Shown one piece after another: positions 10,328-22,668 of a stretch of DNA of 28,241 bases (its first letter is position 1; every line of letters begins with the position of its first letter). The DNA is from Paraglomus occultum. Lineage: Eukaryota > Glomeromycota > Glomeromycetes > Paraglomerales > Paraglomeraceae. The notes beneath the pieces were generated by a model. The model was given only the letters and a program-made list of their open reading frames with translations. It was not told the origin of the DNA and did not search any database. Both the position numbers and the translations under genes were made by a program. Where the stretch lies: contig CAJVPJ010000333.1 of assembly GCA_910592205.1 (NCBI GenBank), forward strand, positions 1 through 28,241. The letters are read 5' to 3'.

Positions 10328-13108
10328 TAAAAGATGACATATTTATGGAGTTTGTTTTAAATTTGTAGCATTCTTTACATTTTTTTCAATTAGTTCATCA
10401 CTTTGCTTAACTTTTAACCCCTCCCTTTTACATGTTGAAAGAATGAGATGCTAAATAAATAAAGAGATGATTATTGCTTAGTACATAACCAATAACACCA
10501 CGATCTGAACTGCCAAATGTGATCACCATAATGTAGTCTTAACTAGTTTAACAGATGTGTGCACTGTCTTCAGAGACATCATATCCTTGATACTTAAAGA
10601 TATCAAGAGGAATATTCAACTTGTGCAGAGACAAAATATCAGAATGAAGTTTGCTATTATGAATATGTAAATAGCAATGATTTACCGAGACGATACAATT
10701 GATCAATAGGCAAGCAGTTGGTCTTTCCGACGCAATGTCCTCTTTCTGCCTTACTATTACGTGTGCGTTCCGAGGCTGGGGACTTCAGAATACTTGATTT
10801 AGGAGATAATTTAATTGGTCATCGGATGTGTCTAAAAGGTTGTACGGCATTTTGTAGATTTTGCTTCTTAAGACAAAGAACTCGTTACCTTATGTAATTT
10901 GAAATAAATCTTATTAAATGTGCTAATATAACATTATAAAATTTATGTCGCGGGTAGGCAATGTAATACTAGTAAGTATTACGTAATACGTTACAGTTTT
11001 TGACTGTGATTCAGATTAGCTCTCATCGATGCGTGCCGTATGAATAGCACGCACCATGCTTGAATGTAAGATTAATGTGAACGAATAAAAGGTAAACTTG
11101 CCATTCATAATGTTCATATAATCGTATTGATTAGGCTTCGATCTAAAACCATCTACGCAACTTTCTTCCGTCAGGATACATGCTTGCAATTTGCAGATTA
11201 GCAAGTGAACATGAGATAAATATTCACAGTTTATTACCATCATTGTTGTTTATCGTGGTGGACAGAGTTAACAAAGTACTGAATCTGTTGATTGTTATAT
11301 AAATTACTTCATAAAAACAATGAGTCCCTTCTCGCAATCAAATGACACTTATTGGTACATTTTACTTAACACTGCACTGCTATGTAAAGTTTAACTTAAG
11401 TATTAGCTTGGCATTATGTTGACTGATAAAGTCATCTAGGAATGTCATGTTAAAAGTCATCTATCATTCAATTATTTCTTCTTCTGGTTTTTAGTGCGTT
11501 GATTGAACGTACAAAACTAATGCCATGCGTATTTGCTAAATCAAAGTTCTACGATTCTATCGTTTAATATTTTGTTTCAAGGTTTGCAGATGCTCCGTAT
11601 TTGACATTAGTTCTGTACTGTACATTGTTTAGTTCGGTCGGTCAGATGTATAAGCTAAAGACGCAAAAACTTTTATCACTATAATCATTGCAAACAGAAG
11701 TCTTTATAATGCAGTCAGTCCCTATTTAGCTTAACATTAGGTCTATTAGCAAGGCATATTGTAAGCAACGCGTAATCGATATGCCGCATACATGGCTCAC
11801 CAGATACTCTTTTTAAGCATTCAAGAACTTATAGCAACAAACGCGTATTCGTCTAATTACCTGCTCGCACCAAGGCGTCAGTGTTCTGAACATGGCGTTA
11901 AGTTTCTAATTTGCAGTCTGAACGTAACTCGTTATAAAGCATTGAAGTCCATCAAAGAATAAGCTACAATCTTATATGCTCATTAACTGAATATTACACA
12001 GTTTGATCACTATTACTATTGCTAGAACAGTAATAGTATAACTATTTTAATATAATTGTAGTCCTGTAACAAGAGGGATTAAAGAAATATTCAAGCTTAT
12101 GTACAGTTGGAATAACAAATGAGTTAAAGACAGATATGAATTTCAATCATGACAAGTTTGTTACTGCTGAAAGGTAAACTGAAAGCAGAATTACTTGCTT
12201 GAGTAATTCAACTTATAATATAAATATCTGTTATTTACACATCTTTATTTAGCAGTCCGTCATAAGCTGTGCCAATAAAAACCACACATTATTTCAATCA
12301 TAGCTAAACAATTTTCTCGTAGTATTAGTATAGTAACTTCTGCTTACAAGATTAGAATGTTACAAACAAAAAACATTCTCTGCAGTAATTCGTTCTTATG
12401 TCCGATATTAATATTGCTGCTTGAATAGTTATTCAAAAGTTGTGATGATAAAAACTGATAAGCAATTCAATATATCCGTCTCAATCATTCATTTATTTCG
12501 CTTCTTTGGCTAAGCTGTCAACCATAAACATAATCTTATTAGTATTAGTACATTCTAAGAAAGTTAGTGTAATTTCCAGTTCGTAATTCAGCTTTTGCTA
12601 CGATAAAAATAATACTGGCAACTTTTCAACAGTAGTTTCTCAGTTAAATAAAGATACACAATGACAGAGAACAAAATTTCCTCGCATTAATATCAGACGT
12701 CGTCGGTAACTATAATACAAGAAATTCTGGCCAATTGTCAAACCTAATACGATATTGCTTCATATGGCGGCGCATACATTTTCGAATTGGGATTGTTTGT
12801 AATTACTATTACTTGCGGATAAAAGTTTCCTCGCGGATATAATTACTAATGTGAAAGATAGTTTTCGATTGTTACGGAGAAGCAGTCCAAACATAGTAAT
12901 GGAGGAAATGGGTGAGATTAACGAAAGATTTCTATGTATGTGTAACACATATTGCGGGTTGCAGAATATTCTTACCGAACACACGATTTCATTGGTGATC
13001 AATCACGTGTTAATGTAACTCAAATTGGTGTTATATAACGAATTTTCGTAACCATTGTAGACAGCTCCATAGTTGCTTATAGAACTTCGGACCCCAAACG
13101 CCATAGCA
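10328..13108. other. Gene-free AT-rich spacer
   Basis: About 2.8 kb between two F-box-like genes on the same strand. Past the 3' end of gene 1 I see no protein-like frame, tRNA or clear repeat. A plus-strand stop-to-stop frame of about 73 codons at 12803-13018 (containing SFLADIITNV and RFLCMCNTYCG) has no start codon at its head and no family resemblance; it may be an exon remnant or chance. The last few hundred bases should contain the promoter of gene 2. Confidence 0.45.
10454..10463 (+). terminator. Probable polyadenylation signal of F-box-like gene 1
   Basis: Two overlapping AATAAA hexamers lie about 127 nt after the stop codon. Position and sequence fit a cleavage and polyadenylation signal; there is no transcript evidence. 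Confidence 0.45.
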
Positions 13109-14229
13109 ATGTGTAGATACTTTCCAACCCTCGTGCTGCACAATATTTTTACTCATATTCAGCATGCTGGTAGCCAAATTGACTTGTTTTCTTGCATGCT
13201 AGTAAACAGACACTGGTGTAGGAATGTTGTCTCATTTTATTGGTGTGAAGTTATCTCCAATCCAACCCAAGTGGAAACCATCATATCACTATTAACACCC
13301 GAAGATAGGAAATTAATAGACATTGACTTACCGGAAGCAAAAATACCACCTGCATTTCCATATCCTGCTTTCTTGAAGACTCTTGATATAGGAGATCTTT
13401 ACCAAACAATTGGGACATGGCTAGTACAGCATTATCAAACGGACTATTACCATGAAATGGACATTTACAACTATAGGAGGCAGATTGCATTTGCAATATT
13501 ACTTGTATACCAAAGATATTCACCAAACATTCAGAAGTTGGTTATTGAGGAAGATGATTATGAGGAAATTCTACTTGAGGATATGAGAATACAATCAGGG
13601 GCTGATGTGTTACTATTATGTCAACATCCTATACGTCCATTGTTTAAGAATGTAGAGATATTGAAGATTTCTTCCCAGTCTTATACATTTGATTTATTGA
13701 ATAGCTTAGCTGATACATGTCATAATGTGGTAAGCTATATAAAGTTTGGTAAATTTGAATGGTTTTACTCCATATTTTGGGATTCACCTGAATGTATGCT
13801 ATTCTTTAGGTTAATTTACATCTGTCGTTTACATCTACTGACTTTATTCCTCAAAGTGACATACTTGCACTTAGACGATTGATTGCTTCACAGAAGAAAC
13901 TACAAAAATTCTCATTTCAACCACCTTTTCATATGGAACCCCACTATTTTAAAATCGTTTATAAAGCATTGTATAACCATATTAATTCTCTTAATCACCT
14001 TACGTTTATATTTATTGATGCTGATCATGATGATGCATTTGAGGGCATCTCAAAACTTGTTAATCTGGAAACAATAGAATTAGTCATGTGTCATCTTCTT
14101 CAAAATGTTGTGGAGCCTCTGATATCTGTCAACTTGCCAAAGCTTACAACAGTGAACTTAATAGACTGTATGTCTTGTTTTGAATTGGAGAATTGGAGAA
14201 AGAAATTTGTAGGGAAAAAATGTGTTTAG
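13109..14229 (+). CDS. F-box-like protein 2
   Basis: Two exons, 13109-13729 and 13810-14229, give 346 residues, close to gene 1 (339). The first ATG in the open frame is 13109. Residues about 1-43 form the F-box-like region (FPTLVLHNIFTHI, then CMLVNRHWCRNVVSFYW), which would bind Skp1 in an SCF complex. The downstream region is leucine-rich and probably selects a target. It shares with gene 1 the FPYPxFL motif, similar spacing, and an intron of the same length (80 nt), phase (0) and place (after C-H-N-V). The two are diverged paralogues about 2.8 kb apart in tandem. The 3' end is convergent with the ALKBH6-type gene. Confidence 0.8.
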
Positions 14230-14353
14230 GTGTGTCTTATTTGCCAATTTGGCTTTATGACTGCTGTTAAATAGAATTTTTTATATATTGGTTTATACAT
14301 AACTTTGCTACATTGTGCATTATTGAATAGTAAAGTGTATTTTTTTTGCAATA

Positions 14354-14394
14354 TTTATTGCTCTACATTTCTGTAGCTAAGGCTTCCCAATAAA
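14354..14394. terminator. Overlapping convergent polyadenylation signals
   Basis: AATAAA on the plus strand at 14389-14394 suits F-box-like gene 2. AATAAA on the minus strand at 14359-14354 suits the ALKBH6-type gene. Each lies beyond the other, so the two mRNAs would share an antisense overlap within the 178 nt between their stop codons. Confidence 0.45.
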
Positions 14395-14407
14395 CAAATT
14401 GAAATAT

Positions 14408-15593
<1,186 letters not shown>

Positions 15594-16375
15594 TAATGCA
15601 ACAAAAATGATGCATTAACATCTAGCATACTAGACGATAAATGGAAACGTAATCAACCAATCAAATACTGCAACACGAAATAGATATTAGAGAATGTTCC
15701 AACAACACTTCGACTACTTTTCGTTTTATCTTATTCGCATTTGTCCATCAATGAATATCAAAAGTCTTTACTCGTAAACAAAGTTGGGTTAGATCAGAAT
15801 TACATAAGTATAGGACACGTTGTTTCGATTTAAAGAATTTGTATTAGCGTATTCTTTACTGCCAACCCTCCAAATGCTATTGGAAATGGCTAATCACTAA
15901 ACAAAAAACAGGAAAAGGGGCGTATCCTCTTGCAAAGGAAAATGAATTCAAGCTAGTAACGATTTATCAAACTCTTTGATCTCTCACGTTAAGCCCTTCA
16001 ATATGATAATTCCGTTCAGTTGCGAATGAACCATGATCTTTGATAGAAGATCACTGGAACGGAGCGGACATGTGAGCAATTAGTAAGAACGAACGAATAC
16101 TTTAATACAGTAGATGCGTTTGTTATGCATACAAAAACAGTCATTTACGATACTACATTACACTCATTCGGTTAAACACCCGACTCGTTTTGAGGATCAC
16201 AATTTATATATATGCGTATACTCCCAGGACAATCACGCAGACTATCGGGTCGGTTCCCTGTTGAAATCACTTGTGATTCTTTTTTCCTTCCGGAGACACC
16301 ACAATTATCGGACTTTTGTCAAGACGTGTCTTTCGTTGTATGCTTGTCAGAAGTTTCGAAATTGAGCGTTCCCCA
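15594..16375. other. Intergenic spacer
   Basis: About 780 bases between two minus-strand genes. It should hold the 3' end of the CHCHD5-type transcript (right side) and the promoter of the ALKBH6-type gene (left side). Plus-strand open frames near 16114-16493 run partly antisense to CHCHD5 exon 2 and are not protein-like. I see no RNA gene. Confidence 0.5.
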
Positions 16376-16787
16376 CTACTTCTTGTTATCAGCGATCGCT
16401 GGGGGTCGACTGGATAACTTCCTTCCTGCAGCTTCTTCTGTGCACTGGTACAGCTGCTTTAGTTCTTCTATACATTTATCCGGATCTTTTTGATTTTTCT
16501 GTAGACAGTTGTCAAATGCTGAAATGACTGAACTGCATTTGGCTTTGACACGTTTTACTTCCGTCACACTTTCGAAACGAAAATTTTTTGATTAGCCAGA
16601 GGTAACCGAAGTTGGGCGAGATATATGACAGAGAGAAGACATACTTTTCTTCGGCGCATTTATTAAGTTCGGTCTTATATTTCGAACAAGCAACTCCCCA
16701 ATTCTGAGGATTATTCTCTATGCAGCGCTGATAAGCATCAAGTTGCTTGCTGCAATATTTGACAACTTCTTCCAGCGTCTGATCCAT
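16376..16787 (-). CDS. Twin CX9C mitochondrial intermembrane-space protein, CHCHD5/Mix14-type
   Basis: Two exons, 16787-16645 and 16568-16376, joined across a 76-nt phase-2 intron (GTATGT to AAAG), give 111 residues. Eight cysteines form two coiled-coil-helix-coiled-coil-helix units: C12-x9-C22 with C34-x9-C44, and C59-x9-C69 with C80-x9-C90. Two complete CHCH units in a protein of about 110 residues is the layout of human CHCHD5 and its fungal counterpart Mix14 (Mic14). Such proteins are imported and oxidised by the Mia40/CHCHD4 relay in the intermembrane space; the exact function of this member is not well known. There is no cleavable presequence, as expected for Mia40 substrates. The start ATG opens directly onto the first helix. 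Confidence 0.92.
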
Positions 16788-17737
16788 GATTAGCTACCAA
16801 TATGCTTACAGTTCGAATCCAGAGACCTGCAATGGTTGTGTTGATGTATTGGTCTACTCGAATACCGAACGCTAAGAAAACGGATTTTTATTTTTGCAAT
16901 CTCATCACGTGATAAATGAATGGGTTTAATATCTTTGGAGAATCAAGCAAGGCAAAGTCGTATACGTTGAATCTATTCAGCTACGCTCCCACTACGACTT
17001 TAACAGTCTTTGATTATCGGATGAGGCTACATTTCAATAACGTCCCCGTGTAAGTTGATTATATTAGCAAATAACATATCTGAAATATCCTTTCCTGCCT
17101 TCAACACGTGGTATTTAGTTTCTTTGGGGATATTTATTTACCCACCCTTAGGGCGTGTATTTACAATATCTCGAACGTGTATTTGATATTTATAGCGACC
17201 AATACGCAAATGAATTTCTGAGTTAAGCTTGGTAACAAGTTCAACGAGTTCCGGCCGAAACATACTCGCTCTGTAAGAACACGCGTGGAATTAAAGTTTT
17301 CGTGAAAAACATTATCCGGGATGGCGTCATTTGTAGAATTAGAAATCAGATCAACATGTTCTAGTAGATCTTGCTAATGTAACGGTAACATCATATTCAT
17401 GATATTAAATCTTGCATATTTCATACATACAGGTGGTTAGTCCGATATTTATAAATAAAATATACACAGATTTTCCTCAATAAAGAAATCTAAAAAATAG
17501 ATTATCCAATCTGCCACTCTCGCATTCAACCGTCCCCCAATTCTTGATTTTACTATTAAAAATAATTTGGCGATGAGCAAAACCCTCTCTCATCAAGCTA
17601 TCGTAAACAGGAGCGGAGATCTGGGGATACATCATCCCCTATGAAAGTCCAGCATTCATCTCATAATTGTCATTGTGTCCCACGTAATAACTCGTACCAA
17701 TATTCTCCTTCTATCACGGATCTTCTCGACTGGCGAA
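16788..17737. other. Intergenic spacer
   Basis: About 950 bases between the CHCHD5-type gene start and the receptor gene stop, both on the minus strand. It should contain the CHCHD5 promoter and the receptor 3' untranslated region. I see no coding frame or RNA gene in it. Confidence 0.5.
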
Positions 17738-20497
17738 CTAATTAGTATGAGTCTCTACTGGCGAAACATCCGTCAATTGACTAATAGAAAAATGTGAAGT
17801 ATGTGAACTTTGGCCGTGATCGTTCTGAGCAGCCGAACTAACTTGCACATCAGAATATTGGTCCTCCGGTGACGCAACATTCGACACTTGTATAACTGGT
17901 TGAGAAGCATCTAAACTTGTGTCGTAATCGTTCTGAGCAGACGAACTAACTTGCATATCAGTATGTTGGACCTCCGGTGACGTAGCATCCGACACTTGTT
18001 GAGAAGCATTTAGACTTGTGCCGCAATCGTTCTGAGCAGACGAACTAACTTGCATATCAGTATATTCGTCCTCCGGTGACGTAAAATCCGACACTCGTAT
18101 AACAGGTGGAGAAGCATTTACACTTTTGTCGTAATCGTTCTGAGCAGACGAACTAACTTGTGTACATTGGACCTCTGTGGAGGGAACGTCCGACAACTGA
18201 TTGAGAGCAGGTTGCGAACCATTTGAATTCGTGCCGTAATCGTTCTGAGCGGGCGAACTAACTTGCATATCAGTATATTGGTCCTCTATAGACGGAACGT
18301 CCGAGAATTGGCTAAGAGAAGGTTGCGAAGCATCTGAACTTGTGCCATAAAAGTGCTGAGCAGGCAACCTAACTAGCGTATCAGTATGTTCAACTTCCGT
18401 TGACGTAAAATCGGATACTTGCATAGGTTGCGAAGTATTTAAGTCTGTGCTGTAATCGTTCTGACTAGGCGAACTAATTTGTACATCTGCAGACGTAACA
18501 TCCGTTGCTTGCATAATAACAGGTTGGAAAGCTGTTGGATTTGAGTCGCCAATATACTGAACAGGTGAATATGCCTTTCTCGGTCTCGGCGATAACGAAG
18601 TAGGCGGATCAAACGGAGGGGGCGGAGGTAAATGTAATTTAGGAGGTAATAGAGGATGGTTTGACGGTGTATATGTAGGCAAAGATGGCGGTGGTGAAGC
18701 GGGGATCGGTAATGGTGGTAAAACAGCCGCGTTTACAACTATTTCTGTTACAGGTTCGCTATTCGTTGCTCTCGTTTTGGCTTCGCGTGTCTCGCGTCTA
18801 CTTCTATTATTTCCAGGTTTCCGGTTTGTACGTTTGATTCTTGATTGTTCGCCTTTTCTACCTTCCAAGTTTCTTGGATTGTAATCAATTTTACGCAACT
18901 CTGGCTTCTTTCCCCCCTTCGACCGCCCTCTCTCGTAATCTTCGAGCCTGCTTCGTTTTGCTATACTAGACATCCTACTTCCGCGTACATCTGGAATGGA
19001 ACTAAGTCCTAAGATAGACTCCTCTCCAGGGTTTCTTGTTATTAGTCGAATCATTTCTTTGAACACACTTTTTTTGCCCGCAAATATGATGAATATAACC
19101 ACTCCGACACTGCGATTAAGAGTGAGCACGATAACTTGGAGAACGAAAGATGGTACGATGGCATAAGATGCACAGCCATCCTGGTCACCTGTTTGTTCCA
19201 TACATTCGACCCATTGTTGAAACCAAACGGTATTCGGCGTGATGACAAATTTACGAGTGCTAAAGGTAAAATAAAACTGGAAAGAAGTTTGGATGGAGAG
19301 GGTAGAGAAAAATAAAATTTGTAAGCGCTAAAGTTATTACTAATCAATTACAAAATAAGAAACATATCTATATTATCATTATTATTATCATTACCACATC
19401 CGTGAGGTATACGACCAGCATAAAAGCCGCGCCCATGAACGCTCTCCATTGCACTTTTATGACATGCTTTATGTGAACAAACAACACCTGCGCTTCTGAG
19501 AAAGACATTCTCGCCTCTTTTCGCCTACTGTTCGCTCTGTTTGAGACCTGTACGTAGTGGGGAAGAAAAATGGCATCTTAACAACAAGTTCTATTATCGA
19601 TAGCTTTCTGATCCAAGTTCAAAGAATTATCCTTACCTTTGCCATATATGCTAACGTAACCAAATGTAGAAGACATACTGGAAATATGAAACTGAGAATG
19701 TAGTAGAATATTGGGGTAGCCTTATGAGAAACAAAGCAAAATCCTCCTGATTCTACTTGGTTTAACATCATCGGAAGAAAGGCTGCGAGAAAAACCATTA
19801 TCCAAACGGGTACGTGGAAATATTTGATATTCCTCAGTACAAAATCAGATCTCCAAACTGATAACTACGTAAGCGGAAGAGAGAGGAAAGACAAGTCAAT
19901 TCGACGTCGCATGATAACACAATGGCATTAAAACAAGTCATCTCTTTACCATGTGAAGGTTAATGATCAATACGCTTGCCCACAGAGCAACGGCGTACGC
20001 GCCAGCAAGTTCGAAAAATGCTTGAGCGGCGCACAGTTTATTGTTACGGATCGTTGCCGGCTCAACTTCATCAACACACTGCGTGCATAAATTGGAAATG
20101 TGAGCAAAATTTTTTATCACAACGATAAACACATTGCCGTTCTTTCTCTACGCCTTACCTGAGTACGCCTTTGGTCTATACTGAAGAAATCAGCAGCAGA
20201 GAACAATAGGACACTTACTGCTAATGGGAGTAATATCTTTTTTATAACAGGATTGTGTTTTGTACTCGGAAGCACAATAAATATTAAAACTAAAATAATC
20301 ATTAAGAAGAATCCAACTATTCCTATACACCCTAACACGGTGAATAGTAACTCGATTTTTCCCGCTCCATAGAAATTATTGAACTGTGGGCATGACAAAC
20401 AGCAACCATTCGAATCGCAGTGAACATTAGGGTTAGGGCTAGCCTTGGGGTAATATATAAACGGGTGAGGACAATTCGGTTCTGATACGTTTGCCAT
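17738..20497 (-). CDS. Frizzled-like seven-helix receptor with long repetitive C-terminal tail
   Basis: Five exons, 20497-20159, 20078-19950, 19864-19637, 19547-19395 and 19276-17738, with four phase-0 introns (80, 85, 89 and 118 nt), give 795 residues. A short Cys-rich ectodomain (C9, C27, C32, C33, C36, with the PFIYY element) precedes seven hydrophobic helices at about 48-76, 84-106, 129-155, 174-192, 205-229, 268-288 and 319-350. Cysteines before helix 3 and in the second outer loop could form the usual bridge. The layout resembles the Frizzled/Smoothened-like receptors of fungi and amoebae that lack the Wnt-binding domain. The tail (351-795) has a very basic part (about 390-450), a proline-rich part (about 470-510) and seven repeats of about 35 residues. 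Likely in the plasma membrane, sensing an unknown ligand. The receptor class is inferred from layout; joining helices 1-6 to the last exon is well supported by continuous frame. Confidence 0.82.
17741..18487 (-). repeat. Seven degenerate 35-residue tandem repeats in the receptor tail
   Basis: Residues 547-795 of the receptor consist of seven units of 32-37 residues. The consensus is a DMQVSSSAQNDYGTSLNAS block, then Q-P-x-I-x-Q-V-S-D-x-T-S-P-E-D-Q-Y-T. The DNA repeats visibly too, with a unit near 105 bp containing CGTTCTGAGCAGACGAACTAACTTG on the plus strand in several near-identical copies. The units are acidic and rich in Ser, Thr and Gln, so probably disordered and open to phosphorylation. 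Unit length varies by whole codons, so the frame is kept. Confidence 0.85.
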
Positions 20498-21169
20498 TTG
20501 TGACGATAATTAAGATTTAGATTATGATCGCGGTTGAGTGGGGGAGTGTAGAAATTTGTGTATCAACAACAAGAAGAGGAAAAACACCCAAAGCGTGGAG
20601 TATCGAATGGCAGATGTAGTAGAAGTAGATATTATATATACAAGACCATTGCAAGAATTTAATGGCTGAAATTGAGGGAAAGTTCGAATTGATATATTAG
20701 TGGAAAAGAAGTTGTCGGTCTATTCATTCACTCTAAAAAAATCAAAGTCTGATATTTATATTATGCGAGGAAAGACAACATTACCGAAAAAGTATAATAC
20801 ATCCATCGGGTCGAGATAATTAAGTACATTCTCGACAGCTTATAGGAAACGAAAGTGAAAAAATAAGAAAGGATGGACATTTGATATAGGTGCGACAAGC
20901 ATATGCCGAAACAAAATTCATCACGTGAAACTGGTAATTTTACCAGATTTGCTATCACTCCGAAAAATACTCACATGAAACAAAGCGTGAGAAACTCTTA
21001 ATGTGGGGCAGAATGTGAGAAGCTAATACTAATACGTTCATGCTGGTTACATGGCATGAACGGTTAACACTTAAAGTTGACCACCAAAATAGGTTGATTT
21101 AAACGAATTAATGATTATTATTTTATTTAAAGTATAATAACGAAATGTATTATAATAATTGGGCCCCAA
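20498..21169. other. Intergenic spacer
   Basis: About 670 bases. It holds the upstream region of the receptor gene (left) and the 3' untranslated region of F-box-like gene 3 (right). A minus-strand AATAAA at 21127-21122, about 43 nt past the stop of that gene, is its likely polyadenylation signal. Nothing else is supported. Confidence 0.5.
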
Positions 21170-22668
21170 TTACATAACTTCGATACCAACACCGATCACA
21201 TTCCCGCTTCCATTTTCAACGTATCCACCAATTGCATTACTACTTTTCTTACTCTTGCGCTTTTTCTTCCGTTTTCTCTTCTTCTTCCCTAAACCAATTT
21301 CGTTTGTACCCCTCACATTCCCTTCACCTCCACACCCGCCATGCCCAAATTCTCCATATCCCATATTCTCGTCCCTGCTTTCACCAGCCATTTTACGGTT
21401 ATCGATCCATTCGAGAATTCGTCCGCACACACCACCCGAGGCCACGACATCTTTTAAAGCCGCCCATTTCTTGTAAACGATGGGATCAACCATTTCTTCA
21501 TCCAAATTATCTACATTCTCAAACCACAGCCGTTGAAGATTGTCACACTCGGCAATAGAATCCAAAGGACCACAGCCTCGGAAATCGACGTCAGTGAAAA
21601 CAAGAGATGAGAGCTCATTGGAAAAACTCGATATGGCGGGGGATATAAGCTCCATTTCGGATGTATCAGAGTCAAAGTTGGAAAGGTGGAAGTGAATAAT
21701 GTGTCGTTGAGATTTGAGAAAGGTGAAGAGAGAGGCATTCTCATCCCAATTCTGTTGCATTGCGTACGTGCGTACACGCAGCATGTTTATGTCTACGTGA
21801 GTCTGTGTAAAGGTATGAGATGAAATAATATTAATATGTGTTTAATAGATCGGGAACCCCGTTAATATTAGTACACAAACGCCCCCTCCCCCCATTATAT
21901 CTTTCACATGCTTGTTCACTTCAGCCTTCTTCATTTTTCATTACTCACCAACTCTCGACAATTCCCTGCTAACCACAAGAACAATCTTTCCTTATTAAAT
22001 CCAGTCTTAATCTCTACCCTTTTTAAATGCTCCACCAATTCACCGTATTCTCTAACCGCCAATATCATGTATTCATCGTCAAACTCAATATCATATACAT
22101 CTCTGGAGTGTGTGTCCATTGATAGACTCTCTAATCGTACACCGTGATGTTGGAATAGTGTAAATATACACTGCATGAGAACGGATACTGGAGACGAAAT
22201 GGAAGATGATTCGTCCATGATGGAAGCAAACCGATCGATATAGTTATGGCTAGCATCTAACATTGCGACATAGTCTAGATGCTTTATAAGTGATGGATAG
22301 TCAATCCACTTTTTTCTTGGGGGGCTGTTATTCGATTTCCGAAACTTTGGCTTAAACAGGCCTATCGTTGCCAACTTTTCCCATTCCTCGTCGCCAATCC
22401 ATTCTAAATATTTTTCAAGTATTTTATAGCTTTGACTGTAATAAAACGGTTGTTCCCAGAACGTTCTCAAGGCCGCTTCGCACCATGAGTGATTGATAAG
22501 TTGACAAGAACGGAGGGTCGGAAGTGTAGAAGGAGATGAGGGGGGAAGATGAGAAAGTATATTATAGATAATTGAGGAGGGTATAGAGAAAGAGTTGTTA
22601 GATGCTGTTTGTTCGTGAGATGCTAATCTGTGGAGTAAACGATTGGATCGTTTCTTCTTTTTGGCCAT
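21170..22668 (-). CDS. F-box-like protein 3 with basic C-terminus
   Basis: Two exons, 22668-21949 and 21802-21170, joined across a 146-nt phase-0 intron (GTGAGT to TTTACACAG), give 450 residues. The start is taken at MAKKKKRSNR; an in-frame ATG ten codons upstream is possible. The F-box-like region lies at about residues 28-62 (IPSSIIYNILSHLP, then SCQLINHSWCEAALRTFW). The intron falls after C-R-E-L, matching the site in F-box-like genes 1 and 2, so this is a more distant paralogue. Near the C-terminus is a lysine- and arginine-rich run (KKKRKRKKKRKSKK), a likely nuclear localisation signal absent from the other two, next to a glycine-rich patch. Probable substrate adaptor of an SCF ubiquitin ligase; the target is unknown. 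Confidence 0.78.

Noticed and set aside
12803-13018. Plus-strand stop-to-stop frame of about 73 codons ahead of F-box-like gene 2
   Set aside because: No start codon at its head, no plausible intron joining it to the ATG near 12763, and no recognisable domain.
13281-13526. Minus-strand frame of 81 codons inside F-box-like gene 2
   Set aside because: Antisense to a supported exon and without a domain.
16114-16493. Two plus-strand open frames of 83 and 93 codons
   Set aside because: They are partly antisense to the well-supported CHCHD5-type exon 2 and have no protein-like features.
16750-16830. GTTCGAATCC, resembling a tRNA T-loop
   Set aside because: The flanks do not pair as T-arm or acceptor stems, and the upstream part is antisense to CHCHD5 exon 1.
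21159-22147. Plus-strand open frames of 79-108 codons rich in Pro, Ser and Phe
   Set aside because: They are shadows of F-box-like gene 3 on the minus strand.
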